Positions 8,301 to 17,300 of a DNA stretch of 64,000 bases are shown here, piece by piece (the stretch's first letter is position 1; each line of letters opens with the position of its first letter). Made by a program: the position numbers and the translations under genes. The DNA is taken from the NCBI RefSeq assembly GCF_014195505.1, contig NZ_JACIBV010000001.1, positions 4,774,001 to 4,838,000 of the forward strand. The letters run 5' to 3'. The notes below the pieces were generated by a model. That model made no database searches. It was not told the origin of the DNA and saw nothing but the letters and a program-made list of their open reading frames with translations. This stretch comes from Nonomuraea dietziae. GTDB taxonomy: Bacteria; Actinomycetota; Actinomycetes; Streptosporangiales; Streptosporangiaceae.

Positions 8301-10801
8301 ACTCGGGTCTCAAAGCGCAGCAGGTCACCGGGGCGTGGAGTGCCGAAACCCTGAGTTGGCGCAATCAGCCGCAGACCACCACCAACGGCGAGGCGCTCGC
8401 CAAGGACCCCGGCGGATGCATCGGCGATTCGCCGCCGAGCGATGTCGCGTGGACCTGGCCGGTAACCGACATCGTGCGGCGCTGGGCATCGGGCCAGGAC
8501 AACCACGGCCTGCTGGTGCGCGGGGTTGACGAATCCAGCAGCGCCCCCCAGTACGACCGCGGCTTCCACGCGTCGGAAACCGAGGAGGCCGAGGCCCATC
8601 CGCCGACGTTGAAGGTGACCTACACCGACAACGCCGGTCCCAGCCCGACTCCCACGACACCTCCCCCCGGTTCGGACACGACACCGCCGACGATCCTCGC
8701 GGTGGAACCGGCCGACGGAGCCGAAAACGTGCCGGCCGACGCCACGGTGAAGGTCACCTTCAGCGAGCCGGTGACCAACGTGAACTTCGTCCTGACCGAC
8801 ATCGACGACGAGGAGGTTCCCGGCAGCGTCACGATGAGCGCCCGTAACACGGTGTTGACGTTCACGCCGGACGAACCGCTGGACTTCTACTACCGGGCTG
8901 AGATCACCGCGGCCTCGGACACCGCGGGCAACGCCATCGAGGAGCCCTACGGGTGGACTTTCCTGGCCGGCTCGGCGGAACCACGGCAACTACGCGCTAC
9001 GGCCAAGGCCCCGTTGTCCATCGACAGGTTGTGGACCCGCTCCTCGAAGGCTGAGGAGGCCGTCGTACCGACCACGGCTCCGGAGCTCATGGTCAAGGTG
9101 TCCGGCCGGTTGACGCGACACTCCACCGTGGAAGTCGAGGTCGAGCACGACCCCGGCGCCCGGTCGCAGGGCAAGGGCAGAATCTGGTCCGGAAGCGCAG
9201 AGATCGCCGCTGGATCTGTGGGAATCGCTCGGGTGCCCGGCGGGAAGCTGAAGGACGGGTGGCAGGTGCGATGGCGTGCCCGCGCCACATCGGCCGCCGC
9301 GGTGTCCTCGTGGACGGAATGGCAGTCGGTCAAGATCGATCTCGGTGACTCCGGCCAGGCAAGCACTCCGAAGAAGGCGGAGGCCACCGCCGTACAGAAC
9401 GCCGATTTCGACTATGAGCACATGAGCCTTGAAATGTGCTCGGAGGGCCGCCGGAACGCGCCGCAGCCGAATGCCAGCTTCGGCTGGCAGAAGTCCTCCC
9501 GCTACAACGCCTGCTGGAGCAAGCTCATCGGCGTCGGCGACTACATCAAGAAGGGAGAGTACGTCCGGCCGCAGGTGGAGGACGGCTATCTCGTGGAGGC
9601 CACGACCGTCTACCACACCTACCTGGGGACCGCCGACGGCGCGGGGGTGATCGGCGGAACGGGCCTGACTCCGCAGACGATCTCGATGTGGACCCGGCTG
9701 GGCAACATCGTGGCGTACCTCGACGGCAAGGAGATCCCGGCCGACAAACTCGACGAGTACCGGATCGGCCTGGTGATCAGCTCGAAGGGCGAAAGCGGCT
9801 CCACGTGTAACCTCACTCCCGCCGTCCTCAGCCAGATGAAAGCCAAGGGCTGGCAGGAGTACGCGGACGGCATCTACACGTTCCGGGACAGCATCGCCAA
9901 GTTCAAGGCCAGCGGTGACACCTTCTTCCGCTTCTACTCCGACCCCGACAGCGACCGTGTCAGCACCTGCACGCTTCGTCCCCGGCTGTACAACACCCTG
10001 GACGAGTGGGACTCGGACGGCGAGGTCGACGAAACCTGGGACAAGCAGGCGATCCCGCTGTGGAACACCGGCTGCTTCGACGACAAGGGCTTGGACGTGG
10101 GCAAGGTCATCGGAACCACACGCGTCTGCGGTGGCCCCAGCCACGCGTACGCCCCGACCACCCGTTGTGACGAACTCACCCTCGGACAAGAGGACGAGGA
10201 CCCCCCGAGCACGGTGAGAGCGGCGGCGAACAACACCTATGGCGTGCACACCGGCGCCTGCATCTTCACCGTCACCCCCGTCTTCACGATGTCGAAGAGC
10301 GCGGCGACAGCGGCCGGGAAACCCATGGACGCGGTCATCGACCATATCGCCGACGCCCTGAAGACACCGGACAACAAGAACACCTGGCCCTACAAACTGG
10401 TGAACAACGTGCGCCAGGTCAAGACCATCCCGGGCAACGCCGACGTCCCGGGATCGAATCCACTGACCCGCCTCCTGGGCAAGAAGAACGCGGATGAGAA
10501 TCGGAAGAAGTTCAACTGGGAAAGGCAGGTGAACGGCCATCTGACGAAGGGCGAATGCGACCTGTACTACTGGGAGCTGAACCCGAGCCTGAAGTGGGTA
10601 CAGCACTACACCCAGGCCGGTCTGCAGTGCGATGAGTTCCCCTTCGCCAGCACGTACCAAGGAAAAGTGGGGAACGACTACTCCGTCAGACCCATCAATG
10701 GCCTGCAGAACAGGAACCATGGATGGACCTGGCTCAGAACCTTCTATTCGAGAAATAGACTCGCCGACAAGGACCCCTTCTTGGTGAGAACCAGAAGCTG
10801 A
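5375..10801 (+). CDS. Giant secreted multidomain protein with C-terminal NucA/NucB-type DNase domain
   Basis: 1,808 residues from GTG 5375, placed by the AGAGGAG site 8 nt upstream. A basic N-terminus and hydrophobic stretch to about residue 50 (ending SAPSWA) form a signal peptide. Then come a beta-rich region, a DNRLRE-type module (about 330-505), three Ig-like/Big_5 repeats (about 588-895), a second DNRLRE module (about 900-1085), a fourth Ig-like repeat (about 1100-1195), a beta-rich spacer and a Cys-containing region (about 1340-1615). The last ~110 residues match NucA/NucB nucleases: LQCDEFPFAST, then NRNHGWTWLRTFYSRNR, then DPFLV. Long wall- or sugar-binding stalks ending in a nuclease resemble polymorphic toxins; a simple extracellular nutrient nuclease is the alternative. 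A strong terminator follows, then an ankyrin/DUF6461-like gene that may be its immunity partner. Confidence 0.85.
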   Translation: MTLLVRNGETAPHLPGPRHRSRRLARAAAAAVAATMALSLASAPSWAEQHTEPAPAPSSAPSKPQGGSPVVDEKVVAAKAKAVKTGKRVALPSHYTETMKVWANTDGKTLHAELSTEPVQLKVSSKDGKKSWQPVDTSIVTKSDGALAAKLVKTPLTFGGEGDKTLVTAKDKDGTVAIGWNNKLPKPTVDGNKITYRDVVAEGADLVLTALPNGFAQDVVLRTRPKSPIKISLSVTLPEGKTYGTRDGKPQLMSAQGAAESRPLAAQAVDAKAIESPEQGKIGKVDTSVTTDASGNTSLVLTPDAAFLADPSVAYPVIVPMSGEWIGAGDSSDTFVSSVQYPNSATLSTWLRAGKSADGELWRTYLRYVINGTHLDFATIHDADLRLWNYHANGCGTSVGVGIVARRLTSAYHYSTLTWANQPSSTGTNAVVNTGGYSATLAGCSGSGELYYSIQDIVQQWADGTSDYGLMIRAATEGAAGANWRQYRSDQYTGADGRGPVLFIDYTPADRVRVVFNSSGDLTSFPTYGEALAMEEVLLATPDTSVLSTEQIRAIETQRYAETDSTIPELQPLEGESDESPTNPDVGDSAPPSVIETTPADGASDVPTDTGVTVTFSEDVRGADLVLKDADGGVVATTTGETGEYGNATVTFTPGQPLKSGTVYTATVSGATDLWDNVMSPHSWFFTTTGPDTTAPTVSGTDPAKDATDVPVATPVRATFSEPVSEAEIILKDAQGTAITGTAAMDSTNKILTFTPQQPLAHSATYTAEASKAKDTAGNIMATPHVWSFTTAAPDTTAPTVSGTDPAKDATDVPVATPVRATFSEPVSEAEIILKDAQGTAITGTAAMDSTNKILTFTPQQPLAHSATYTAEASKAKDTAGNIMATPHVWSFTTVQAPSAPKTIALPVQTDTWLDDQGTVGPNGPTVWAGAYGSSAPRAIERTYLKFDTSALAGKAITEAKLELWNSASFGCGAADSGLKAQQVTGAWSAETLSWRNQPQTTTNGEALAKDPGGCIGDSPPSDVAWTWPVTDIVRRWASGQDNHGLLVRGVDESSSAPQYDRGFHASETEEAEAHPPTLKVTYTDNAGPSPTPTTPPPGSDTTPPTILAVEPADGAENVPADATVKVTFSEPVTNVNFVLTDIDDEEVPGSVTMSARNTVLTFTPDEPLDFYYRAEITAASDTAGNAIEEPYGWTFLAGSAEPRQLRATAKAPLSIDRLWTRSSKAEEAVVPTTAPELMVKVSGRLTRHSTVEVEVEHDPGARSQGKGRIWSGSAEIAAGSVGIARVPGGKLKDGWQVRWRARATSAAAVSSWTEWQSVKIDLGDSGQASTPKKAEATAVQNADFDYEHMSLEMCSEGRRNAPQPNASFGWQKSSRYNACWSKLIGVGDYIKKGEYVRPQVEDGYLVEATTVYHTYLGTADGAGVIGGTGLTPQTISMWTRLGNIVAYLDGKEIPADKLDEYRIGLVISSKGESGSTCNLTPAVLSQMKAKGWQEYADGIYTFRDSIAKFKASGDTFFRFYSDPDSDRVSTCTLRPRLYNTLDEWDSDGEVDETWDKQAIPLWNTGCFDDKGLDVGKVIGTTRVCGGPSHAYAPTTRCDELTLGQEDEDPPSTVRAAANNTYGVHTGACIFTVTPVFTMSKSAATAAGKPMDAVIDHIADALKTPDNKNTWPYKLVNNVRQVKTIPGNADVPGSNPLTRLLGKKNADENRKKFNWERQVNGHLTKGECDLYYWELNPSLKWVQHYTQAGLQCDEFPFASTYQGKVGNDYSVRPINGLQNRNHGWTWLRTFYSRNRLADKDPFLVRTRS
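7445..8051 (+). repeat. Near-perfect 309-nt tandem duplication encoding two Ig-like repeats
   Basis: Unit 1 starts at about 7445 and unit 2 at about 7754. Nucleotides agree completely over roughly 298 nt, including third codon positions. The other two Ig-like repeats of the protein differ clearly. This points to a recent in-frame duplication or gene conversion. It could also trap short-read assemblies. Confidence 0.95.
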
Positions 10802-10807
10802 ACCGGA

Positions 10808-10841
10808 CCTCGGCCCTCTGTCACTCGGCAGAGGGCCGAGG
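10808..10841 (+). terminator. Terminator hairpin after the exoprotein gene
   Basis: A perfect 13-bp stem (CCTCGGCCCTCTG / CAGAGGGCCGAGG) with an 8-nt loop, starting 7 nt after the stop. No long T run follows, as is usual in this group. Confidence 0.8.
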
Positions 10842-10909
10842 CGGTTCGCCGCCCGTTCTGATACGGAATAATCGTCCCCGTCCATGACATGCCGATCCGA
10901 GGGAGCGTC

Positions 10910-11881
10910 ATGACCGAGCCTCTACCGGCGGGATGGTCCGGAATCGATGGGCATGGATGGGCTGACCTCGCGGCGATCCGCGCCAGGCTGGAAGCGGGCG
11001 CCGACCCCGACTCGGGCGTCTACGCCTTCGGCGGTTACGAGGGAAGGCCCCTGCACTTCGCGGCCGAATGGGGGACTCCTGAGACGGTGGCCGAGCTGGC
11101 CCGTCGCGTCGACGACGTCGATGCCGAGTTCGACGACCGGACCGCCCTGTGGACGGCGGTGTTCGCCCATCGCCTGGACAACGCCCGCACCCTGGTCGCC
11201 GCCGGTGCGGACCCCTGGCGGCCCATGATGGCCGGATGGTCTCCTGGACGGCTCGCCCTCGCCGGTCCGACCCCGGACCTGTTCCCGGTTCCCGCCGGGC
11301 ACCCCGGCCTGACCCCCGACGAGGCCGCGACGGCCGCGGAGGCGCACCGGCTGATCGCCGCGCTGGCCGACATCGACGACTACATGGGTGTGGCCTGCGT
11401 GGCGGATCTCACCACGACTGAGGCTGCGCGGCGTCTGGAAGCCCGACCGGTGGACGACACCACTATGGAGCCGGTCCTGGAAGATCCTTGGGCCGATCCC
11501 GACGCCCATCTGGGAATCGTCGGAATCACCGACGTCCCCGGTGGATGCGTCGTCACCCAACCCTGGGGGTACGTCCCCTCCACTCCCGAAGTGACCTTGC
11601 CGTTGTCCGAGGGAACGGTTTGCTACAGCCTGTTCGCCAACCCCAAGAGCGGCGACCAAGGACTTGTCAGCCGCGATGGAGCGATCGAGGACTCCGACAC
11701 ACTTCCCGGCGGCGGCGACGCGGGCGGACACCTGACGGCCGACGAGATTCTGGCCGAATACCTCTACCAGGGCGAGGCCGTGGCATATGTGTGCGCCAAG
11801 GCAGGGCTGCGACTGCCCGACGCCCGGGCCATCATCGGCCCGCCGGATCTGTGGGTGCGCCTGCCGGAGCGAGACCGCTGA
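10910..11881 (+). CDS. Ankyrin-repeat protein with DUF6461-like C-terminal domain; candidate immunity protein
   Basis: 323 residues, no signal peptide, acidic, so cytoplasmic. Residues about 15-110 hold ankyrin-type repeats (RPLHFAAEWGTPETVAEL; DDRTALWTAVFAHRLDNART). The C-terminal part (about 155-320) resembles the DUF6461 family: MGVACVADLTTTEAARRL, a glycine/valine-rich centre and a closing VCAKAGLRLPDARAIIGPP. The start at 10910 follows GAGGGAG. Ankyrin and DUF6461-type proteins are repeatedly found beside actinobacterial toxins. Its position directly after a nuclease-ended exoprotein suggests an immunity role (inference). Confidence 0.75.
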   Translation: MTEPLPAGWSGIDGHGWADLAAIRARLEAGADPDSGVYAFGGYEGRPLHFAAEWGTPETVAELARRVDDVDAEFDDRTALWTAVFAHRLDNARTLVAAGADPWRPMMAGWSPGRLALAGPTPDLFPVPAGHPGLTPDEAATAAEAHRLIAALADIDDYMGVACVADLTTTEAARRLEARPVDDTTMEPVLEDPWADPDAHLGIVGITDVPGGCVVTQPWGYVPSTPEVTLPLSEGTVCYSLFANPKSGDQGLVSRDGAIEDSDTLPGGGDAGGHLTADEILAEYLYQGEAVAYVCAKAGLRLPDARAIIGPPDLWVRLPERDR

Positions 11882-11939
11882 AGCCGGATGGTCAGGCCCC
11901 GGGCCCACGGGCGAACCGGGCTGGTGGCGACCCAGGTGA

Positions 11940-12295
11940 TCACGGGCCGAACGCCCACGACACCATCACCGGGAACTCCTCCTGCCAGAACGCACCGCCG
12001 TGCGACCCGACCCGCTCCGTCATGACAACGTCCGCGCCCGCATCGCGCGCGCGACCGCCCACCGGGCCGCGTTCTCCAGAAAGAACGGCTCCAGCGTCCC
12101 AGCGACGAGGTACACGCACGGAACCGTACGAGGCATCACGTGAGGTGGCCGGAACCCCGCGCCCGGTGAGGCGCAGAAGACCGCATCGTAGATGTCAGGA
12201 TGCCCAAGCGCCATCGCGAGCGCCAGTTCTCCACCCGCCGAGACGCCGAACACCGCGGTGCGTTCGGCGGGGAGCATGACAATAGAGGGGTTCCC
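11940..12295 (-). pseudogene. Esterase (enterochelin-esterase-like) fragment
   Basis: The minus strand encodes a serine-hydrolase core with nucleophile elbow FGVSAGGELALAMA and a later GTLEPFFLENAARWAVAR segment. It then shifts frame and continues with ADVVMTERVGSHGGAFWQEEF, which includes the catalytic His, ending at a stop at 11940. The shift sits in an alternating GC run near 12045-12052 and equals a 2-nt gain. The N-terminal half is missing beyond about 12295. A dead remnant of a putative esterase. Confidence 0.7.
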
Positions 12296-12320
12296 AAACA
12301 GGCACCAGCCTGGAGCGCCT

Positions 12321-12692
12321 TCACCATTCTTCGAGCTCGGCCGCATCCGGGTACAGCTGGCTGACCCTCCACGCAGCGTCCGGCCTCGTCGTCCACACAT
12401 CCCACGAACTGCTGTCGAAGGCGCGAAGGCGAACATCCGACACCGACGAACTAACCCCGCGTCCTATCGCTTCTCCGTCTATAAGCTGAACACGAGCGTC
12501 GAATCGGCGGAGGACCTCAGCGGAACTCAGCCACGCATCCGCAGAAACCTCGACCGAGGGATTCGACCAGTCAATGATCATCCGCCACTCATATCCCGCA
12601 ACAAGAGGGCCCAGAGTGGCGAGCAGCTCCCCGAGCCCCGGGTAATGGCCGTCACGCCATGCTGCGAACGAGAGCATCCGCGTCTCTGTCAT
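12321..12692 (-). CDS. Hypothetical protein, Trp-rich and acidic
   Basis: 123 residues beginning MTETRMLSFAAWRDGHYPG and ending DAAELEEW. I do not recognise the family. It is small, soluble, acidic and Trp-rich, and lies among putative immunity genes, so it could be an orphan immunity protein (inference only). The frame stays open upstream into tRNA-like sequence, but the first ATG after the remnant (12692) is the sensible start. The ribosome-binding site is weak. Confidence 0.55.
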   Translation of the reverse strand: MTETRMLSFAAWRDGHYPGLGELLATLGPLVAGYEWRMIIDWSNPSVEVSADAWLSSAEVLRRFDARVQLIDGEAIGRGVSSSVSDVRLRAFDSSSWDVWTTRPDAAWRVSQLYPDAAELEEW

Positions 12693-12730
12693 CAGACCCC
12701 GTAGCTGTAGTTCGCTGCTGTACAAGATCG

Positions 12731-12765
12731 AAAAGGCCTCTTCCCGATCAAGGAAGAGGCCTTTT
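12731..12765 (-). terminator. Terminator downstream of the tRNA-Thr remnant
   Basis: A perfect 14-bp stem (AAAAGGCCTCTTCC / GGAAGAGGCCTTTT) with a 7-nt loop and T tails on both strands. It lies 8 nt beyond the 3' end of the tRNA remnant, where a tRNA terminator belongs. Confidence 0.8.
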
Positions 12766-12772
12766 ACATGCG

Positions 12773-12814
12773 AGCCGACGAGGGGAATCGAACCCCTGAC
12801 CTTCTGTTTACAAG
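12773..12814 (-). other. tRNA-Thr 3'-half remnant, putative attachment site
   Basis: 42 nt matching the 3' half of the intact tRNA-Thr at 20532-20573 at 39 positions, in the same orientation. Two of the three differences exchange the outer T-stem pair (A-T for T-A), so both copies derive from functional tRNAs. The homology stops inside the anticodon stem. This is the pattern left by integration into a tRNA 3' end. Confidence 0.8.
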
Positions 12815-12948
12815 GTCCAAAAACGGCCTCCAGGATCATTCAGAGCCGTTCGCCCTGCTGTTCGCCGGAACTCCGGCCGTTCAGATCCGTCCGGCCCAGT
12901 TCGTGATCGTCCGTTCGGGTGGCTCCCAAGGTGGCTCCGGGGAAGCAC

Positions 12949-13398
12949 TCATCGGCGTCCCAGGACGGGGAATCGCTCCTCCACCGCAACGAGCGCTTCC
13001 ACAAGCGGCGGGAGGTCTGTTTGGTCCAAGCCCTCGACCACGAAGTGAAGGGTGTTCCGCATCCCCGGATCATCGGCCACGATCCCGGAGACCGACAGCG
13101 AGCCTGTGGGATGACATTCGACGGTGAGCTCTATCCAATGTTCGGTGGAGGAAAGCGTGGCGCTCCCCCCGACCTGTGCGTAGAGGCGCTCCAAAGCCAC
13201 TCGGAAGTCGCGGAGTTCATCGACTCGAAGCCCTGCGTCGATCGTGGCGGTGAACCCGCCGATGTGTACATAGATGGGCGAGGTCAGCCAGTTGCCGTCC
13301 CAGAAGTCGGTACAGCCCGGATGCATGCGGTCGAGGACCTGGATCCGTACATGATCGGACTGCTCGTCCCGACCGATGATGATCTCCGCGTGATCCAT
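12949..13398 (-). CDS. WapI/DUF6228-like immunity family protein
   Basis: 149 residues. The order IIIGRDEQSDHVRIQV, FWDGNWLTSPIYVHIGGF, DELRDFRVALERLYAQVGG and LDQTDLPPLVEALVAVEERFP is that of the WapI-type immunity/DUF6228 family as I know it. WapI protects against the WapA contact-dependent toxin in Bacillus. GGAGAAA lies 8 nt before the ATG. No toxin gene is adjacent, so it is an orphan or acts on toxins made by others. It lies just inside the proposed island. Confidence 0.7.
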   Translation of the reverse strand: MDHAEIIIGRDEQSDHVRIQVLDRMHPGCTDFWDGNWLTSPIYVHIGGFTATIDAGLRVDELRDFRVALERLYAQVGGSATLSSTEHWIELTVECHPTGSLSVSGIVADDPGMRNTLHFVVEGLDQTDLPPLVEALVAVEERFPVLGRR

Positions 13399-13525
13399 GC
13401 GGCCACTTTCTCCGAAGATGCGATCATGAAGCTATGACGTCGATCAGAAAGGGCCATGCCGCGTAGGCGCCCTTCGGCGGTCCGCACGCGGGAATCGGTG
13501 TGCGAACCCCCCAGAGCTTCGATCC

Positions 13526-13785
13526 ATGATGTTCCCGGGCTCGGGCGCCAGGCCATGGCGGCAGTGGTCGCCCTGGAACACACTCGCATGCGGCCCGGGT
13601 GAGGTGGCTGCGGCGTTACTGGCCTGGACGCAGGCGGTCATCCCCTGCACCCTCGACCGGATCGCGCCGACCTGCATGTGTCCTGAGTGCTGTGGAGACG
13701 AGCCCCGCCGGCGACTCCAACAGGCGCTCATCGCAGTGCCGCGCTGGGCCAGATCCCACCTGTACGCCGTGATCCTCCCCATCCC
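13526..13785 (+). pseudogene. Hypothetical protein fragment
   Basis: A plus-strand frame with plausible protein character: PGEVAAALLAWTQAVIPC, a CMCPECCGDEPRRRLQQAL cysteine cluster, then ALIAVPRWARSHLYAV. It resembles small actinobacterial proteins of unknown function, but its end runs into the antisense of a methyltransferase fragment. Probably C-terminally truncated at the junction near 13785. Confidence 0.35.
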
Positions 13786-14045
13786 GCGGCCAGTAGTTCG
13801 CCGAGGAATGTCTCCAGGGGCATGCGCTGGCAGTGAATTGACATCCTGCCGTTCGCCACGGACAGGTCGCTCCACTCGTGGCTGTAGTAGGAGCCGCCGA
13901 AGTGCCGCCAGTCGGCGGTGGGGTGGCAGGTGGAAATCAGGAGCCATCCACCGGGTCGCAGAACGCGGTGTAGCTCGGTGAGCATTTGTGCGCGGTTCCT
14001 GATGTGCTGGATGACGAGGGCGCACAGGACCCGGTCTTCGGCTCT
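13728..14045 (-). pseudogene. SAM-dependent methyltransferase fragment
   Basis: The minus strand encodes VLCALVIQHIRNRAQ, then LTELHRVLRPGGWLLISTCHP and YYSHEWSDL. These are motifs II-III of class I methyltransferases and the following region. The SAM-binding motif I is missing on the 5' side. The 3' side loses similarity after GELLAAGW. Broken at both ends and not functional. Confidence 0.65.
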
Positions 14046-14103
14046 TGGTGTGCTGCCAGGAACACCTGCAAGCGCTGCTAACTCAGAGCAACAGAATCAC
14101 GGC

Positions 14104-14296
14104 TCAGTCCAGCAGGTCCGGACGTCGGTTGTTGAGGACGCGGCGAGCTGTCACGAACCGCTCGTGAAATTCCTTGGCGACTCGCGCCGGTAGCGCTGAC
14201 GAAGGACGCGGTCGAGATCTCCGGACCTGTTGACGAAGTCGTTCAGCGATCTGCGGTCGATGTCGCGAGCTCCGCGATGCTGAGCCGCTGGGTCAT
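14104..14296 (-). pseudogene. Decayed small gene with two frameshifts
   Basis: Three frames join into one plausible protein of about 64 residues: MTQRLSIAEL, then DIDRRSLNDFVNRSGDLDRV, then VAKEFHERFVTARRVLNNRR ending PDLLD. No family recognised. The switches lie near 14265 and 14165. Confidence 0.35.
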
Positions 14297-14388
14297 CGGA
14301 CCCTCCGCGGTTCCAGGCTACGCCGACAAGACGGGACAAGGCGGTCGGATGTGACAACTTTGGACGAAGAATCTTCATCTAACGCGCC

Positions 14389-17300
14389 GTGGACGCATTG
14401 AGCGCGGGGGATCCGCAGCACATCGGGGATTACTGGCTGGCTGGACGCCTTGGTTCGGGCGGACAGGGAGTCGTGTACGAGGCCTACGACCCCGAAGGAC
14501 ACAGGGTCGCCATCAAGGTGCTGCACGCGTCGGACGACGGCGGCAGCCGTGACCGCTTCGTCAAGGAGGCGACTGCGGCCGGCCGGGTGGCCTCGTTCTG
14601 CACGGCCCGGGTGCTCGCCACCGACCTGGAGGGAAGCAAGCCGTACATCGTCTCGGAGTACGTGGCAGGGCCGAGCTTGCGCAAGGCCGTGAACGAGGGC
14701 CGCAGGTTCGCCGAGGACGACCTCCACCGGCTGGCGACGGCGATCGCCACCGCGTTGACCGCGATCCACGATGCGGGCGTCATCCACCGCGACCTGAAGC
14801 CGGACAACGTGCTGCTCGGCCCGGACGGTCCGCGCGTGATCGACTTCGGCATCGCCCGTACCCTGGACATGTCGCTGACGAGGACGGGCGAGATCTCGGG
14901 CACGCCCAGCTACATGGCGCCCGAGGTGTTCATCGGGCAGCGCGCGGGAGCGCCCGCCGACGTGTTCGCGTGGGGTGCCGTCGTTGTGTTCGCCGCCACG
15001 GGGCAGGATCCGTTCAAGGCGGACAACCTGGGCGGCGTGATGCACCAGGTGCTGTCCTCCGCACCGGACCTGAGGGCGTTGCCGCCGCGGCTGGCCCGGC
15101 TGGTGGCGGCGGCGATGGCGAAGGATCCCGCCGCCAGGCCCGCGGCACGCGACCTGCTGCTCGCGCTGGTCAGCGGCAACGCCGCCGACACCAGGGGCCT
15201 GCTGGCCGCGGGCAGCCGCTCGGCGCAGGGCGTGCACGGGTCCGACCAGGGTGATCCGGCGCTCGGCACGATCGCGGAGGACGCCTACGCGGCACTCGCG
15301 CCAGAGGAGCGCGACCTGGCCGCCGAGGTGTTCCTGCGGATGGTGACCGTGGACGAGGACGGGTACGAGAGCGGACGGTGGGCCTCGCGCGAGGAGCTGT
15401 ACGGCGGGCGCCCAGAGCGCGAGGCGGCGGCGGTCGAGCGGATCCTGCGGGCGTTCTCGTACGTGGTGACCACGAAGGACACCTCGGTCGCCCTGTCCAG
15501 GCCCGCGCTGCTGAGGGCCTGGCCGCGGCTGCGCATGTGGGTGGACGCCGACCGCGATGGCCTGGCCGTACTGGGCCAGATCTCCGCGGCGGCAGGGCGC
15601 TGGTCCGACAACGGCAGGCGGGACGGCGACCTGCTCCAGGGCAGCCGCCTCGAGCAGGCGCTCAACTGGGCGGCGACCGGTCGCCGTCACGTGACGCTCA
15701 CCCCCGCCGAGAGGGACTTCCTGCGGGCAGGCACCGAGCTGACCAGGAAACGGACCCGCCGCAGGACGTTGACCACGATCGCGCTGGCCGGGCTGCTGGT
15801 CGTGGCCATGGTCGCCGGAGGGCTGGCCGTCTATCAGCGGCAGCAGGCCACCGAACAGCGCGACATCCTCACCGCCAAACAGGTGGCGACGGAGGCCGAC
15901 CGGATGCGCACGACCGACCCGGTCAAGGCGATGCTGCTGAGCGTGGCCGCCTGGCGGGTCTCACCGCAGTTGGAGGCCCGATCCAGTCTCATCGCCTCCC
16001 TGCAGCAGCAGGAGACGGCGGTCTTCCGCGATCCCCTGGTCAAGGGCCTTGCCCACCGCGCCCTCAGTCATGACGGCCGCACACTCGTCAGCGTCAGCGA
16101 GGCCGGCGTGAACGTCTACGACGTCCGCACCCGCAAGCGCACCGGTGGCTGGGCCGGGCTGAGGCTGAAGGACGGAACTCCTCAGGAGCCGGCGCTCAAC
16201 AAGAGCGGCCGCCTGCTCGCCCTGACGATCGGTTCAGAGCTCGGAGTCTGGGACCTCACCTCGGGCAAGCAACTGGTGCGGCGGTCCCTGTCGGAACGCG
16301 GCGGGTTCAGCGCGATCTGGGGTGAGCACGAGTCGATCCTCACCGTGATGTACCAAGGTGACATCGTCTACCTGTTGGACGTGGCGACCGGCAAGCAGTT
16401 CGGCAAGGCTCTCTACACGGACGGCGGCACGGTGCCGTGGCAGCCTCCGCTCGTCGATCCGACAGGCAACACCTGCTGCTGACGGGTGGGCGCTTCGACG
16501 AGCTGGCGCTGCCGGACTGGACCCCGGAGCGGCGCCTAGCGCCCTGCCGCACTCACGTGGACGTGGCGGCTTTCACCCCGGACGGCAAGACCATCGCCTG
16601 CGCGGCCGCCACGATCGCGCTCGTCGACGCGGCGACCGGTCGTGAGCACAAACTGGGCGATGACGACTGGGCCTGCGACATCTGCACGAAACCCGGGGCC
16701 CAGCTGCGCTTCAGCCAGGACGGCGACTACCTGGCCGCCTTCGCTGCACGCGAGCTGCGCGTGTGGAAGGTCGCCGACCGGAAGCAGATCCTCAGCTACC
16801 GGGCCGAGGACGAGCTGACCGACCTTCGGTTCGACCCCGACGGCAGGACCCTGCGCTACCTCTACGACAACATGGTCATCAGCCTCGACCTGTCCCCGAG
16901 AGCCGGCGCCACCCATGTCAGGAAGGGAGTGGCGAAACTCAGCCCCGGAGGACGGTGGGTGGCGATGGAGGATCCCGATCAAAACCGCCTCGGCCTTTGG
17001 GACCTGCGCGGCCGCAAGGAGGTGGCGACGTTCCCGCTCCGCGAATTCGGGGCATGGGGATTCGACCGAACCGGCACACGTATGCTCATCGCCGACATCA
17101 CGAGCGTGCGGCTGATCGACCTCGCGACACGCAAGAAGCTCTGGCAGATCTCCACGCCCCACACGAACACGAACAACCCCGAACGTGTCGACTTCAGCCG
17201 GGACGGCAAGACGATCGCGCTCACGCTCCAGCCATCCTCCCAGGAGGGCAGCTTCCGGCTACTCGAGGTGGATACCGCCGATGGGCGCGTCCTGCGCACG

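Noticed and set aside
5645..8989. Very long minus-strand open frame opposite the exoprotein gene
   Set aside because: Shadow of the GC-biased coding strand; no motifs, while the plus frame has clear domains and an RBS.
12771..12839. Upstream extension of the hypothetical protein gene at 12321
   Set aside because: The extra residues come from tRNA and terminator sequence; ATG 12692 is the sensible start.
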